Counted from the stretch's first letter, positions 27,855 to 39,081 are shown. The stretch is 64,000 bases of DNA from Arthrobacter sp. AQ5-06 (GCF_003287955.1 NZ_QMKP01000016.1:1-64000); one strand, 5' to 3'. The notes: generated by a model from the sequence alone, not told the origin. A program made the numbers and translations.

Positions 27855-30800
27855 ATGGAAAACGAACAAGCACCAGCCGTTAATGATGAAGCCGCCGTCG
27901 AGGCTGCGGAAGCGCCCAAGAAGGCCACTCGGACGCGTCGGAAGGCAGCGCCGAAGGCCGCAGAGACCGCACCAGTGACTGACGCCGCCGCCCAGGCTGA
28001 GCCTGCAGCAGACGCCGGGGTCCCGGCCGCTGAGGACGCCGCACCGGAACCTAAGGCGCCGGTTCGCCGGACCCGCGCACGTAAGAAGGTGGACACCGCC
28101 GAACCGTTGCCGGCTTTCGCTGTTGAAGCCGCGGAAGCACCTGCCGCCGCCATGGTTGCCGAGCCCGCCGCCGTGGAGGCTGACGCCATCGAACCCGCGG
28201 CCGAAGCCGCAGCCCCTGAGGCTGCCGCCGAGACCAAGCCTGTCCGCCGCCGCCGCGTTGCCACACGCAAAACCTCGGCCCCCGACGTTGCTCCCGCGGC
28301 TGCAGAACAAGGAGCTCCTGAGGAGCAGGCAGCCCCTGAAGCTGCAGCAGCGCCGGCCCCGGAAGCGCAGGAAGTCGCTGCTGCGGAGGCCGCCGCGCCC
28401 GCAGCAACCGCCGTCGCCCCCGCCGACGCCGCCGCTCAGGCCGAAGAGCCACCTGCTGCTCAGCCTGCCAGCTCGTTCAGTTCACTGTTCCTCGAGCCGG
28501 TGTCCACCACGTCGGTGCTTTTCCAGGCCCCTGACCTCAGCACCGCGGTCCGACCCGCGCCGGCCGCCGCCGTGATTGAAGAGCCGGAAGAGGACGACGC
28601 CGAAGACGGCGACGCGGACGACGCCAACGGCCGCCGCCGGCGCCGCAGCCGTGGCCGCCGCGGGCGCAGCCGCACCGGCGAAAATGACGCTGACGGCGAT
28701 AACGAAGGCGACGACGGCGCAGCCGAAGAAACTGATGAGGAATCCGCTGGACAGGCCGATGAGGGCGTGACGTCCCGCCGTCGCCGCCGCCGCCGCCGCG
28801 GCGACCAGGACCTGGAGCTGACCGGGGGAGAGGGCGATGACCCGCCCAACACGGTGACCCGCGTCCGCGCGCCGCGCGCCCAGAGCGAAGCGCCGGTCAA
28901 CAACCGCGTCACGTCCGTCAAGGGCTCCACCCGCCTCGAAGCCAAGAAGCAGCGCCGCCGCGAATCCCGCGACACCGGCCGCCGCCGCACCGTCATCACC
29001 GAGGCCGAGTTCCTGGCCCGCCGTGAATCAGTTGACCGGCAGATGATCGTCCGCCAGCGCGACGACAGAATCCAGATCGGCGTCCTCGAAGACGGCGTCC
29101 TGGCCGAGCACTTTGTCTCCAAGACCCAGCAGGACTCCCTGATTGGCAACGTCTACCTGGGCAAGGTGCAGAACGTCCTGCCGTCCATGGAAGCGGCGTT
29201 TGTTGACATCGGACGCGGCCGCAACGCCGTCCTGTACGCCGGTGAAGTGAACTGGGAGGCCGTTAACCTCGAAGGCAAGCAGCGCCGGATCGAAAACGCG
29301 CTCAAGTCCGGCGATACCGTCCTGGTCCAGGTCACCAAGGATCCTGTGGGCCACAAGGGCGCACGCCTGACCAGCCAGATCTCCCTGCCCGGCCGCTACC
29401 TCGTGTACGTGCCCGGCGGCTCCATGACCGGCATCTCCCGTAAGCTGCCCGACGTCGAACGCAACCGTCTCAAGCGCATCCTCAAGGACCGCCTGCCCGA
29501 GCACGCCGGCGTCATCGTCCGCACCGCCGCCGAAGGAGCCTCGGAAGAGGAGCTCACGCACGACATCAACCGCCTGCGGGCGCAGTGGGAGGGCATCGAA
29601 AGCCAGTCCACATCCACCAAGATCCTCGCGCCGGAGCTTCTCTACGGCGAACCCGACCTCACCATCAAGGTGGTCCGTGATGTCTTCAACGAGGACTTCT
29701 CGAAGCTGATCGTCTCCGGTGAAGAGGCCTGGGACACTATCGAGGCCTACGTCACCTACGTTGCCCCGGACCTCGTGGGCCGCCTGGAAAAGTGGACCAA
29801 GGACCAGGACATCTTCGCCGCGTGGCGGATCGACGAGCAGATCCACAAGGCCCTGGAACGCAAGGTCTTCCTGCCTTCCGGCGGCTCGTTGGTCATCGAC
29901 CGCACCGAAGCCATGACCGTGGTGGACGTCAACACCGGCAAGTTCACCGGCAGCGGCGGCAACCTCGAGGAAACCGTCACCAAGAACAACCTCGAGGCAG
30001 CTGAAGAAGTGGTCCGGCAGCTCCGTCTCCGCGACATCGGCGGCATCATCGTCATCGACTTCATCGACATGGTCCTCGAATCCAACCGCGACCTGGTCCT
30101 CCGCCGCATGGTGGAATGCCTGGGCCGGGACCGCACCAAGCATCAGGTGGCCGAAGTGACTTCCCTGGGCCTCGTGCAGATGACGCGCAAGCGGATGGGC
30201 ACCGGGCTCCTGGAAGTCTTCGGGGAGCAGTGCGAAACCTGTGCAGGACGCGGAATCGTCACCCACAACGACCCCGTGGAACACCGCCGCGCCAACACCG
30301 TAGCCGCCGAGCACCACGTGCAGCGTGCGGATCACCGCCCTGACAGCCAGCGCACAGACAACCTGCGCAGCGACACGCAGCGCACCGACAGCCAGCGCCC
30401 GGACAGCCAGCCGGGTGGCCGCACTGACCGGAAGCGCCGCCGCGGACGCGGCGGCCAGCCGCTGGAATCGGCACCGGCAGCTCCGGTGCAGATCCACACG
30501 GTCCACCCGGAACCGAGTGACGCCGAGCGCCATGCCAAGGCGGAGGCCACGCGGGCAGCGCTTGCGAACATTGCGGCCGCAGCCCACGCTGCGCACATGC
30601 ACGACGACGAAGTGGCTCACGCGTCAGCCGCCGCGGGCCAGCTGCCCGCTGCGCCGGTGCAGGCTCCGGCTGAGCGGTCCGAGACGGACTCCAACGGCCG
30701 CCCGGCAGCTGTGCTGACGTTCGGCGGCGAGCAGGTGGTGCTGCCGTTCGTAGAGCACCACGAAGGCCATCCGCACGCACCTGCCCTGACACTTGACCGC

Positions 30801-31175
30801 CTCGCGGAGGCCTTCGCCCACCTTGGCGAGCCAGCCCCTGTAGCGGAAAGCAAGCCGTTGGCAGTCCAGGCAACTGAAAGCCAGCCGGCCGAACCTGCCC
30901 GTCAGCAGCAGCCTGCCGTGGCGGAGAAGGACTACTCAGACCACACCGAGCAGCCCCGCGCCCGCCGTCCGCGGCGTAACCGGAGTGCCAGCCGTGCCCA
31001 GGGCGCAGCCAACGCCACGTCCGTGGAGCATCACGAAGCCGTTCCGGTGGCTGCCGCTGGACACACGCATGCCGCCAAGGCCCCGGAGCCCGTCAAGGCT
31101 CCTATGGCTGACAAGCCGGCGGTCACCAATGCGCCTATCATCCTGGGCGTAGGGGTTCCAGCCTCGGAGCTCTGA
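27855..31175 (+). CDS. rne: Ribonuclease E/G
   Basis: RNase E/G processes rRNA and tRNA and starts mRNA decay. Of 1106 residues, about 1-390 are disordered and rich in Ala, Glu and Pro, with Arg-rich stretches (GRRRRRSRGRRGRSR). The catalytic core runs from about 395 to 810: S1 domain with GNVYLGKVQNVLPSMEAAFVDIG, DNase I-like part with VVDVNTGKFTGSGG and VIDFIDM (magnesium Asp pair), and the zinc link CETCAGRG. A disordered C-tail with degenerate RTDSQRPDSQ repeats follows. The ATG at 27855 has AGGAG upstream; the frame is open for 318 bases earlier but without coding sense. This is the mycobacterial-type RNase E layout. Confidence 0.95.
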   Translation: MENEQAPAVNDEAAVEAAEAPKKATRTRRKAAPKAAETAPVTDAAAQAEPAADAGVPAAEDAAPEPKAPVRRTRARKKVDTAEPLPAFAVEAAEAPAAAMVAEPAAVEADAIEPAAEAAAPEAAAETKPVRRRRVATRKTSAPDVAPAAAEQGAPEEQAAPEAAAAPAPEAQEVAAAEAAAPAATAVAPADAAAQAEEPPAAQPASSFSSLFLEPVSTTSVLFQAPDLSTAVRPAPAAAVIEEPEEDDAEDGDADDANGRRRRRSRGRRGRSRTGENDADGDNEGDDGAAEETDEESAGQADEGVTSRRRRRRRRGDQDLELTGGEGDDPPNTVTRVRAPRAQSEAPVNNRVTSVKGSTRLEAKKQRRRESRDTGRRRTVITEAEFLARRESVDRQMIVRQRDDRIQIGVLEDGVLAEHFVSKTQQDSLIGNVYLGKVQNVLPSMEAAFVDIGRGRNAVLYAGEVNWEAVNLEGKQRRIENALKSGDTVLVQVTKDPVGHKGARLTSQISLPGRYLVYVPGGSMTGISRKLPDVERNRLKRILKDRLPEHAGVIVRTAAEGASEEELTHDINRLRAQWEGIESQSTSTKILAPELLYGEPDLTIKVVRDVFNEDFSKLIVSGEEAWDTIEAYVTYVAPDLVGRLEKWTKDQDIFAAWRIDEQIHKALERKVFLPSGGSLVIDRTEAMTVVDVNTGKFTGSGGNLEETVTKNNLEAAEEVVRQLRLRDIGGIIVIDFIDMVLESNRDLVLRRMVECLGRDRTKHQVAEVTSLGLVQMTRKRMGTGLLEVFGEQCETCAGRGIVTHNDPVEHRRANTVAAEHHVQRADHRPDSQRTDNLRSDTQRTDSQRPDSQPGGRTDRKRRRGRGGQPLESAPAAPVQIHTVHPEPSDAERHAKAEATRAALANIAAAAHAAHMHDDEVAHASAAAGQLPAAPVQAPAERSETDSNGRPAAVLTFGGEQVVLPFVEHHEGHPHAPALTLDRLAEAFAHLGEPAPVAESKPLAVQATESQPAEPARQQQPAVAEKDYSDHTEQPRARRPRRNRSASRAQGAANATSVEHHEAVPVAAAGHTHAAKAPEPVKAPMADKPAVTNAPIILGVGVPASEL

Positions 31176-31276
31176 CCAAACAGTAGGGCAAGCCAATACA
31201 GCGGCGCCCGGACGCGATCACAGGCCGCGTCCGGGCGTCCGGCGTTAAGTCCCGAGGAACGCTAGGCTGGTGACTG

Positions 31277-31352
31277 ACACGGGGTGCCGCGCAGAGAGCC
31301 GGCTGAGATCCACACCCGTTGAACCTGTCCGGTTAGCACCGGCGAAGGGATG
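31277..31352 (+). promoter_or_regulatory. TPP riboswitch (THI element)
   Basis: The sequence shows CACGGGGTGCC at the start, CTGAGATCCACACCC in the core, GAACCTGTCCGGTTAGCACC, and the closing GGCGAAGGGATG, which are the conserved parts of the thiamin pyrophosphate riboswitch. The final AAGGGATG overlaps the ATG of the downstream gene, so TPP binding would hide the ribosome site and start. A thiamin gene directly downstream supports the call. Confidence 0.93.
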
Positions 31353-32948
31353 TCTCCTTTGGCTTCAACTTCTGTCCTTCCTCCTGCAACGCCCGCGGCG
31401 GCTCTGCCGGAAACCTCAGCAACCCCCGCTGACGCCCGGCCTGCACTAGGCCGCTCTTCTGCGGTCCAGGTGCTGCGTGACGTCCCCCGTGTGCTGTCCA
31501 TTGCCGGATCGGATCCCTCAGGCGGCGCGGGCGTCCAGGCCGACCTCAAAAGCATTGCGGCTCTTGGCGGCTACGGCATGGCGGCCATCACCGCCCTGAC
31601 AGTCCAAAACACGCAGGGGGTCCAGGCGGTTCACGTCCCGCCGGCGACCTTCCTGGGCCAGCAGCTCGATGCCATCAGCGACGACATCACCATCGATGCG
31701 GTCAAGATCGGCATGCTGGGCGACGCTGCGGTGATTGGCGTGGTCCGGGACTGGCTGGAAAGGGTGCGTCCCGCCGTCGTCGTTCTTGATCCTGTGATGG
31801 TGGCCACCAGCGGAGACCGGCTGCTGCAGGACTCTGCCGAGGCAGCCCTGCGGGGGCTGCTCCCGCTCGCGGACCTGATCACCCCCAACCTGGCCGAACT
31901 GGCCATCCTGGTGGGGGAGCCGCAGGCGCGGGATTGGCCTGATGCGCTCGGGCAAGGGCAGCGGTTGTCCGCCGCGACCGGCGCCACCGTCCTGGTCAAG
32001 GGCGGCCATCTCGACGGCGGTGCGTGCCCGGATGCCCTGGTCAACGCCGCCGGGCTGCTCGCCCAGGAGGTGGTGGAAGTGAGCGGGGACAGGATCCCCA
32101 CCCGCAACAGTCACGGCACCGGCTGCTCGCTGTCGTCGGCCATGGCTACGGCTCAGGCCAGGCTGGGGGACTGGGAGGCCGCACTGCGGAAAGTTAAGCC
32201 TTGGCTGGTTGGCGCGCTGCAGGCCGCTGACCAACTCGAAGTGGGTGCGGGACACGGACCCATCAACCACTTCCACCACATGCAACAGATTCCGGCAGCC
32301 GGTGAATTCGCACAGACATTGCGGCGGGCGTCGGCGCCGGATCTTGAGGCCATCTACGGGCTGGATTTCATCCGTGACCTGGCGGCGGGCACGTTGGCTG
32401 AAGAACAGTTCGCCTATTACCTCGCCCAGGACGCCATCTACCTCAACGGCTATTCGCGTGTCCTTGCCCGGGCCAGTGCGCTGGCGCCCACGGAAGCCGC
32501 CCAGCTGTTCTGGGCAAAGTCGGCCCGGCAATGCCTTGAGGTCGAATCTGAACTGCACCGCACGTGGCTGAGCACCAGGACCGTGGAGTCCGTCCTTGGA
32601 CCTGTGACCAAGTCCTATGTGGACCACCTGCTGGCCGCCTCGGCCTCCGGCAGCTACGCGGTCCTGGTGGCGGCGGTGCTGCCGTGCTTCTGGCTCTACG
32701 CCGAGGTGGGACAGACCCTCCACACGGAGTTCCTGGCAGCTGGTGCACCGGCGGCACATCCCTACGCTGACTGGCTGCGGGCCTATGCTGACGAGGACTT
32801 CGCGCAGGCCACCCGCGAGGCGATCGCCTTGGCTGACGACGCCGGACGGAGTTCATCCGCGCATGAACGGGCGGCGATGCTGCTGGCTTTCAGGCAGTCG
32901 TGCCGGTTCGAAGTGGAATTCTTCGACGCGCCGCGAATTCACGCCTGA
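31350..32948 (+). CDS. thiD: ThiD-TenA fusion: HMP-P kinase and thiaminase II
   Basis: A 532-residue bifunctional thiamin enzyme. Residues about 45-300 are hydroxymethylpyrimidine (phosphate) kinase, with RVLSIAGSDPSGGAGVQADL (47-66), VLDPVMVATSGDRLL, ITPNLAELAIL and NSHGTGCSLSSA (253-264). Residues about 315-530 are a TenA (thiaminase II) domain with EEQFAYYLAQDAIYL and the catalytic Cys446 in LPCFWLYAEVG. Together they salvage pyrimidine from degraded thiamin and phosphorylate it. The start is the ATG at 31350 in the riboswitch; a TTG at 31359 in the same frame is an alternative. The first 40 residues are unstructured. No thiE or thiC lies nearby. Confidence 0.93.
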   Translation: MSPLASTSVLPPATPAAALPETSATPADARPALGRSSAVQVLRDVPRVLSIAGSDPSGGAGVQADLKSIAALGGYGMAAITALTVQNTQGVQAVHVPPATFLGQQLDAISDDITIDAVKIGMLGDAAVIGVVRDWLERVRPAVVVLDPVMVATSGDRLLQDSAEAALRGLLPLADLITPNLAELAILVGEPQARDWPDALGQGQRLSAATGATVLVKGGHLDGGACPDALVNAAGLLAQEVVEVSGDRIPTRNSHGTGCSLSSAMATAQARLGDWEAALRKVKPWLVGALQAADQLEVGAGHGPINHFHHMQQIPAAGEFAQTLRRASAPDLEAIYGLDFIRDLAAGTLAEEQFAYYLAQDAIYLNGYSRVLARASALAPTEAAQLFWAKSARQCLEVESELHRTWLSTRTVESVLGPVTKSYVDHLLAASASGSYAVLVAAVLPCFWLYAEVGQTLHTEFLAAGAPAAHPYADWLRAYADEDFAQATREAIALADDAGRSSSAHERAAMLLAFRQSCRFEVEFFDAPRIHA

Positions 32949-33057
32949 CAGTTTGCGGCCCTTGCGGCCTGTACGATAGTCAGGCACGGTTTTGGATTGT
33001 CAGTGCAGTACCTGCTTGTGGGTCCTATCACAGACAACCGGCCGTAACCAGCCTCAT

Positions 33058-33087
33058 TTGCGGCCGAAGGCAAAATTAGCGTATTCT
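33058..33087 (+). promoter_or_regulatory. Candidate rplU promoter
   Basis: TTGCGG at 33058-33063 and TATTCT at 33082-33087 are 18 bases apart, about 134 bases upstream of the rplU start. The 272-base gap from thiD to rplU contains no gene and must hold the promoter of the rplU-rpmA operon with a leader of over 100 bases. A second candidate -10 (TACGAT) is near 32971. Confidence 0.45.
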
Positions 33088-33220
33088 AGATCTTCGGTGC
33101 TTACGCCAACACTTGGGTTACGACCCCACGGCGTTGAGGCACAGCGAGAGCCCAGCCAATTATGGAAACGGGTTCAGCACGCAAATTTAGTAATAAACGT
33201 CGAGAGAAGTGAGTTCCCAA

Positions 33221-33529
33221 GTGGTGTACGCGATTGTCCGCGCAGGCGGCCGCCAAGAGAAGGTTTCCGTTGGAGACTTCGTTACCCTGAACCGCGTCCC
33301 CGGTGGAGCCGGCAGCACCTTTGAGTTGCCCGCACTGCTCCTGGTAGACGGTGACAAAGTCACCTCTGCTGCTGCGGACCTGGCCAAGGTAACGGTTACG
33401 GCTGAGATCCTCGAAGACCTCCGTGGTCCGAAGATCGTCATCCAGAAGTTCAAGAACAAGACCGGTTACAAGAAGCGCCAGGGTCACCGTCAGGAATTGA
33501 CCAAGGTCAAGATCACGGGTATCAAGTAA
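33221..33529 (+). CDS. rplU: 50S ribosomal protein L21
   Basis: Binds 23S rRNA in the large subunit. The 102-residue protein reads [20 protein letters not shown] and ends with the L21 signature [20 protein letters not shown], then [12 protein letters not shown]. An in-frame GTG at 33209 would add four residues; the GTG at 33221 gives the family N-terminus. rpmA follows after 61 bases and obg after that, the usual L21-L27-Obg operon. Confidence 0.97.
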   Translation: MVYAIVRAGGRQEKVSVGDFVTLNRVPGGAGSTFELPALLLVDGDKVTSAAADLAKVTVTAEILEDLRGPKIVIQKFKNKTGYKKRQGHRQELTKVKITGIK

Positions 33530-33590
33530 CTCTTCGTTACTGTTCAGGTTCTTCAGCAGATTCCCCAGAATTTAAAGGCAGGCATTTCAA

Positions 33591-33854
33591 ATGGCACATA
33601 AAAAAGGCGCGAGTTCCACTCGCAACGGTCGTGACTCCAACGCCCAGTACCTCGGCGTCAAGCGCTTCGGCGGCCAGGTAGTTTCCGCAGGCGAGATCAT
33701 CGTCCGCCAGCGTGGCACCCACTTCCACCCGGGCGCCGGCGTTGGCCGTGGCGGCGACGACACACTGTTCGCACTGGCCCCGGGAGCCGTCGAGTTCGGC
33801 ACCCGCCGCGGTCGCCGCGTTGTCAACATCGTTGCTGCTGCAGCTGCAGAGTAA
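33591..33854 (+). CDS. rpmA: 50S ribosomal protein L27
   Basis: L27 reaches the peptidyl transferase centre through its N-terminus. The 87-residue protein begins [20 protein letters not shown] with the GVKRFGGQ and [20 protein letters not shown] blocks. There is no cleavable N-terminal extension of the Firmicutes type. It ends with an alanine-rich tail. A terminator with a T-run follows. Confidence 0.97.
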   Translation: MAHKKGASSTRNGRDSNAQYLGVKRFGGQVVSAGEIIVRQRGTHFHPGAGVGRGGDDTLFALAPGAVEFGTRRGRRVVNIVAAAAAE

Positions 33855-33871
33855 CAAATAGTTCTGAAGCG

Positions 33872-33908
33872 GTGGAGCGGGCCATTTGGTCCGCTCCACT
33901 GTTCTTTT
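33872..33908 (+). terminator. Terminator after rpmA
   Basis: Arms 33872-33884 (GTGGAGCGGGCCA) and 33887-33899 (TGGTCCGCTCCAC) pair over 13 positions with one wobble, followed by TGTTCTTTT. obg starts 63 bases further and probably receives only readthrough or its own promoter. Confidence 0.85.
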
Positions 33909-33910
33909 AA

Positions 33911-35560
<1,650 letters not shown>

Positions 35561-35570
35561 GACGGCCGAA

Positions 35571-36719
35571 ATGACTGAAAACTCCGCAGTAGTCATCGAG
35601 GAACCGAAGGACGACCGCAGTGTGCTCGCCCGGGCCCGCAGGATCGTTGTCAAGGTAGGGTCGTCGTCGCTGACCAGCCTCAAGGGCGGCATCTCGGAAG
35701 AGTCCCTGACAGCCCTCTCAGATGTCCTGGCCGCCAAACATAACGCCGGCACGGAAATTATCCTGGTTTCCTCGGGGGCCATCTCGGCAGGCCTTGCACC
35801 CCTCGGTCTGGTGAAGCGTCCGCGTGACCTCGCGACCCAGCAGGCCGCCGCCAGCGTGGGCCAGGGCCTGCTTATGGCGCGCTACACGCACGCGTTCGGG
35901 GCCCACGGCGTCACCGTCAGCCAAGTGCTGCTGACGGCAGATGACCTCATGCGTCGCAGCCATCACGCGAACGCGTTCCGTGCACTGAACCGCCTCCTCA
36001 ACCTCGGCGTGGTGCCGGTGGTCAATGAAAACGACACGGTCGCCACGCACAAAATCCGTTTCGGCGACAACGACAGGCTCTCAGCGCTCGTGGCCCATCT
36101 GGTCCGCGCCGACGCCCTGATCCTGCTGTCTGACGTCGACTCGCTGTACGATGGCCCGCCCGCCAAGGGTGCCAAGCGCATTCCGCAGGTGGACGGCCCG
36201 GAAGATCTTGAGGCAGTGACCATCGGGAAGCCGGGCAAGGCAGGCGTAGGCACCGGCGGAATGCAGACTAAAGTCGAGGCTGCCACCATGGCCGCCGATT
36301 CCGGCATCCCGGCGCTGGTCACCTCCACCGCCAACGCCGCAGCCGCACTGGCCGGTGAGGACGTGGGGACGTGGTTCACCGTCAACAGCGGCCGTAAGTC
36401 CGTGCGGATGATGTGGCTCGCCCACCTGGCGCATGTTCAGGGCCGGCTCTTTCTTGACGACGGCGCCGTGCATGCCGTGCGGGACAATCACACCTCGCTG
36501 CTCCCAGCCGGAATTTCATCGGTGGACGGCACCTTCGAAGCCGGGGACGCCGTCGAGATGGTGGCTGGTGACGGTACCGTCATCGCGCGCGGTTTGGTTA
36601 ATTACTCTGCCGCTGAGCTTCCCCAGATGCTGGGCCGCTCCACGGTGGAACTGGGCGAGTCCCTGGGCCGCGGATTCGACCGTGAGGTTGTCCATGTGGA
36701 CGACCTGGTTCTGGTCTGA
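35571..36719 (+). CDS. proB: Glutamate 5-kinase
   Basis: ProB phosphorylates glutamate, the first step of proline synthesis. The 382-residue protein has the amino acid kinase fold (RRIVVKVGSSSLT, ILVSSGAISAGLAPLG, NENDTVATHKIRFGDNDRLSA, VGTGGMQTKVEAA) and a C-terminal PUA domain (DGTFEAGDAVEMVAGDGTVIARGLVNY). I chose the ATG at 35571 because GGTGAG lies 9 bases before it; an ATG at 35550 inside the end of obg adds seven residues. proA follows 26 bases downstream. Confidence 0.95.
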   Translation: MTENSAVVIEEPKDDRSVLARARRIVVKVGSSSLTSLKGGISEESLTALSDVLAAKHNAGTEIILVSSGAISAGLAPLGLVKRPRDLATQQAAASVGQGLLMARYTHAFGAHGVTVSQVLLTADDLMRRSHHANAFRALNRLLNLGVVPVVNENDTVATHKIRFGDNDRLSALVAHLVRADALILLSDVDSLYDGPPAKGAKRIPQVDGPEDLEAVTIGKPGKAGVGTGGMQTKVEAATMAADSGIPALVTSTANAAAALAGEDVGTWFTVNSGRKSVRMMWLAHLAHVQGRLFLDDGAVHAVRDNHTSLLPAGISSVDGTFEAGDAVEMVAGDGTVIARGLVNYSAAELPQMLGRSTVELGESLGRGFDREVVHVDDLVLV

Positions 36720-36745
36720 GCGGTCCGCTCGCCTAGACTTGAAGG

Positions 36746-38098
36746 ATGACTGAGGCACTGATTTCCCACGCCACTGGCAATTCCCACGACTCGACAGCGG
36801 TTCCTTCCGGGCCGGAACAGGGGAGTACCCCCACTCCGGCGGAGGTTGAGGCAGCCGTCCACGCCATCGCTGACCGCTCACGCCAGGCATCCCGCCAGAT
36901 GGCCGGGGCCAACCGAGCCTGGAAGGACAGTGGCCTCCGGGCCATCGGTACTGCACTGCTGGACCGGAAGGACTTCATTTTGTCCGCCAACGCCAAGGAT
37001 GTTGCGGCCGGCAAAGCCAACGGCACGTCGGCGGCGCTGTTGGACCGCCTCACCTTGACCGAAAGCCGGATCGACGGACTCGTGGCGTCACTGGAGAACC
37101 TGGCCAGCCTGCCGGATCCGGTAGGAAACGTGGTCCGCGGCCAGACCCTCCCCAATGGGCTGCGCCTGCGCCAGATCAACGTGCCCATGGGAGTGGTGGC
37201 CGCCATTTACGAGGCCCGTCCCAACGTCACGGTAGACATTGCCGGTCTTGGCCTCAAGAGCGGGAACGCCGTCATCCTCCGCGGCGGTACTGCTGCCGCC
37301 TTCACCAACGAAGCACTGGTCCAGATCCTCCGCGAAGCCCTGGACTCCGTCGGGCTGCCGGCGGACGCCGTTCAGACTGTGGACCAGTACGGCCGTGAAG
37401 GTGCGAATGCGCTGATGCGGGCGCGCGGCCGCGTTGATGTCCTGATTCCGCGCGGCGGCCGGGACCTGATCCAGTCCGTGGTGCTGAACGCCGCCGTGCC
37501 TGTCATCGAGACCGGCGAGGGCAATGTGCATATTTTCATCGACGAATCTGCCAGCGAGGACATGGCGGTGCAGATCCTGCTGAACGCCAAGACCCAGCGG
37601 CCCAGTGTCTGCAACACCGTGGAGACCCTGCTGGTCCATTCTCGGGCCACGGTGCTGCCCGCCGTCGCCGCCGCGCTGCGCGGTGCCGGCGTCACTCTCC
37701 ACGCCGACGAGCGCATCCGCGCTGCCCTGCCTTCATCCATTGAGTCCGAGCCGGCAACGGATGAGGACTGGGCAACCGAGTATATGGACCTGGACCTCGC
37801 CGTGGCCATGGTGGACAGCCTGGATGACGCCGTCAAGCACATCCGGACCTGGTCTACCGGCCACACCGAAGCAATCCTCACCAATGACCTCGCCAACGCG
37901 GAACGGTTCATCGCCGAGGTTGACTCTGCCGCGGTCATCGTCAATGCGTCCACGCGCTTTACCGACGGCGGCGAGCTGGGCCTGGGTGCCGAGGTTGGCA
38001 TTTCCACGCAGAAGCTTCATGCCCGCGGCCCGATGGGCTTGACTGAGCTCACCACCACTAAGTGGATCGTGCAGGGCGAGGGCCAGGTCCGCGGGTAG
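36746..38098 (+). CDS. proA: Gamma-glutamyl phosphate reductase
   Basis: ProA reduces gamma-glutamyl phosphate to the semialdehyde with NADPH. The 450-residue aldehyde-dehydrogenase-fold protein has PMGVVAAIYEARPNVTVD, LRGGTAAAFTN, the catalytic Cys in TQRPSVCNTVETLLVH (about residue 291), and the C-terminal VDSAAVIVNASTRFTDGGELGLGAEVGIST. The first 35 residues are a variable extension. It directly follows proB, whose product it consumes; proC is not nearby. Confidence 0.96.
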   Translation: MTEALISHATGNSHDSTAVPSGPEQGSTPTPAEVEAAVHAIADRSRQASRQMAGANRAWKDSGLRAIGTALLDRKDFILSANAKDVAAGKANGTSAALLDRLTLTESRIDGLVASLENLASLPDPVGNVVRGQTLPNGLRLRQINVPMGVVAAIYEARPNVTVDIAGLGLKSGNAVILRGGTAAAFTNEALVQILREALDSVGLPADAVQTVDQYGREGANALMRARGRVDVLIPRGGRDLIQSVVLNAAVPVIETGEGNVHIFIDESASEDMAVQILLNAKTQRPSVCNTVETLLVHSRATVLPAVAAALRGAGVTLHADERIRAALPSSIESEPATDEDWATEYMDLDLAVAMVDSLDDAVKHIRTWSTGHTEAILTNDLANAERFIAEVDSAAVIVNASTRFTDGGELGLGAEVGISTQKLHARGPMGLTELTTTKWIVQGEGQVRG

Positions 38099-38173
38099 CA
38101 ACGCGGTATTGTAGACAGAAGTCCGGAACAGCGGGACAATCCGCTGCCACATCCTTGAACCTTAGGGGAGAAA

Positions 38174-38404
38174 ATGCTGCTCCAGCAGATCGCCATGACC
38201 GTCGCCGAAGGCGGAGAACACGAACCCGCCCCTCTGTGGGCTGAGCCGTGGGTCTTCGGCGTATCCATTTTTGCCATCCTGCTGGTGTTGATGTTCGTGA
38301 CGTGGTCCTACTCCAACCTGGGCAACCGGCACACCGTAGCGGAAGAGCACGCCGATCCGCACCGCCAGCACCCCAACAAGCACGACCACGGCCAAGGTCA
38401 CTGA
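38174..38404 (+). CDS. Small membrane protein with a His-rich tail
   Basis: The 76-residue product has one membrane helix (about residues 26-47, [19 protein letters not shown]) and a polar C-terminus rich in histidine ([20 protein letters not shown]). GGGGAG stands just before the ATG, so translation is likely. Similar small proteins occur between proA and nadD in Micrococcaceae. Function is unknown; the tail could bind metal ions. Confidence 0.8.
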   Translation: MLLQQIAMTVAEGGEHEPAPLWAEPWVFGVSIFAILLVLMFVTWSYSNLGNRHTVAEEHADPHRQHPNKHDHGQGH

Positions 38405-38456
38405 CATTTCCCGTGTTCTGCACCGTGACGGTGCGCAAAGGCGGCTGCGGCTGGGC

Positions 38457-39074
38457 GTGATGGGCGGGACGTTTGATCCCATCCACCACGGCCACCTTGT
38501 TGCAGCCAGCGAAGTGGCTGCCAAGTTCGGCCTGGATGAAGTCGTTTTTGTCCCCACCGGACAGCCGTGGCAAAAGTCGCACAAGCAGGTCAGCGAGCCT
38601 GAGCACCGCTACCTCATGACGGTGATCGCCACGGCATCGAACCCTCGCTTCACCGTCAGCAGGGTGGATGTTGACCGGCCCGGTCCCACATATACCATTG
38701 ATACCTTGCGGGATCTCCGGACCCAGCGTCCGGATGCGGATCTGTTCTTCATTACCGGTGCGGATGCACTGGCGCAGATTCTGTCCTGGAAGGACATCGA
38801 CGAGCTGTGGTCCTTGGCCCATTTTGTCGGCGTAACACGGCCGGGACATGTGCTTGACGGCATGGGCCGCAAAGACGTCAGCCTCCTCGAGGTGCCCGCC
38901 ATGGCCATCTCGTCCACGGACTGTCGTGCCCGCGTAGCCAAGAACAACCCCGTCTGGTACCTCGTGCCGGACGGAGTGGTCCAATACATCGCCAAATATG
39001 GTCTGTACGCCGAGGGAGCAGATCCCCAGGATGTCAGAATTACCGAAACAGACGAGCCAGCCAGTACTGAATGA
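38457..39074 (+). CDS. nadD: Nicotinate-nucleotide adenylyltransferase
   Basis: NadD makes deamido-NAD from nicotinate mononucleotide and ATP. The 205-residue protein has [15 protein letters not shown] (nucleotide-binding GxFxPxHxGH), [25 protein letters not shown], and the C-terminal [10 protein letters not shown]. The frame is open upstream ([20 protein letters not shown]) without a start codon, so the start is uncertain; GTG 38457 or ATG 38460 place it just before the conserved core. nadD and rsfS are neighbours in mycobacteria too. Confidence 0.94.
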   Translation: MMGGTFDPIHHGHLVAASEVAAKFGLDEVVFVPTGQPWQKSHKQVSEPEHRYLMTVIATASNPRFTVSRVDVDRPGPTYTIDTLRDLRTQRPDADLFFITGADALAQILSWKDIDELWSLAHFVGVTRPGHVLDGMGRKDVSLLEVPAMAISSTDCRARVAKNNPVWYLVPDGVVQYIAKYGLYAEGADPQDVRITETDEPASTE

Positions 39075-39081
39075 GTCCTCA

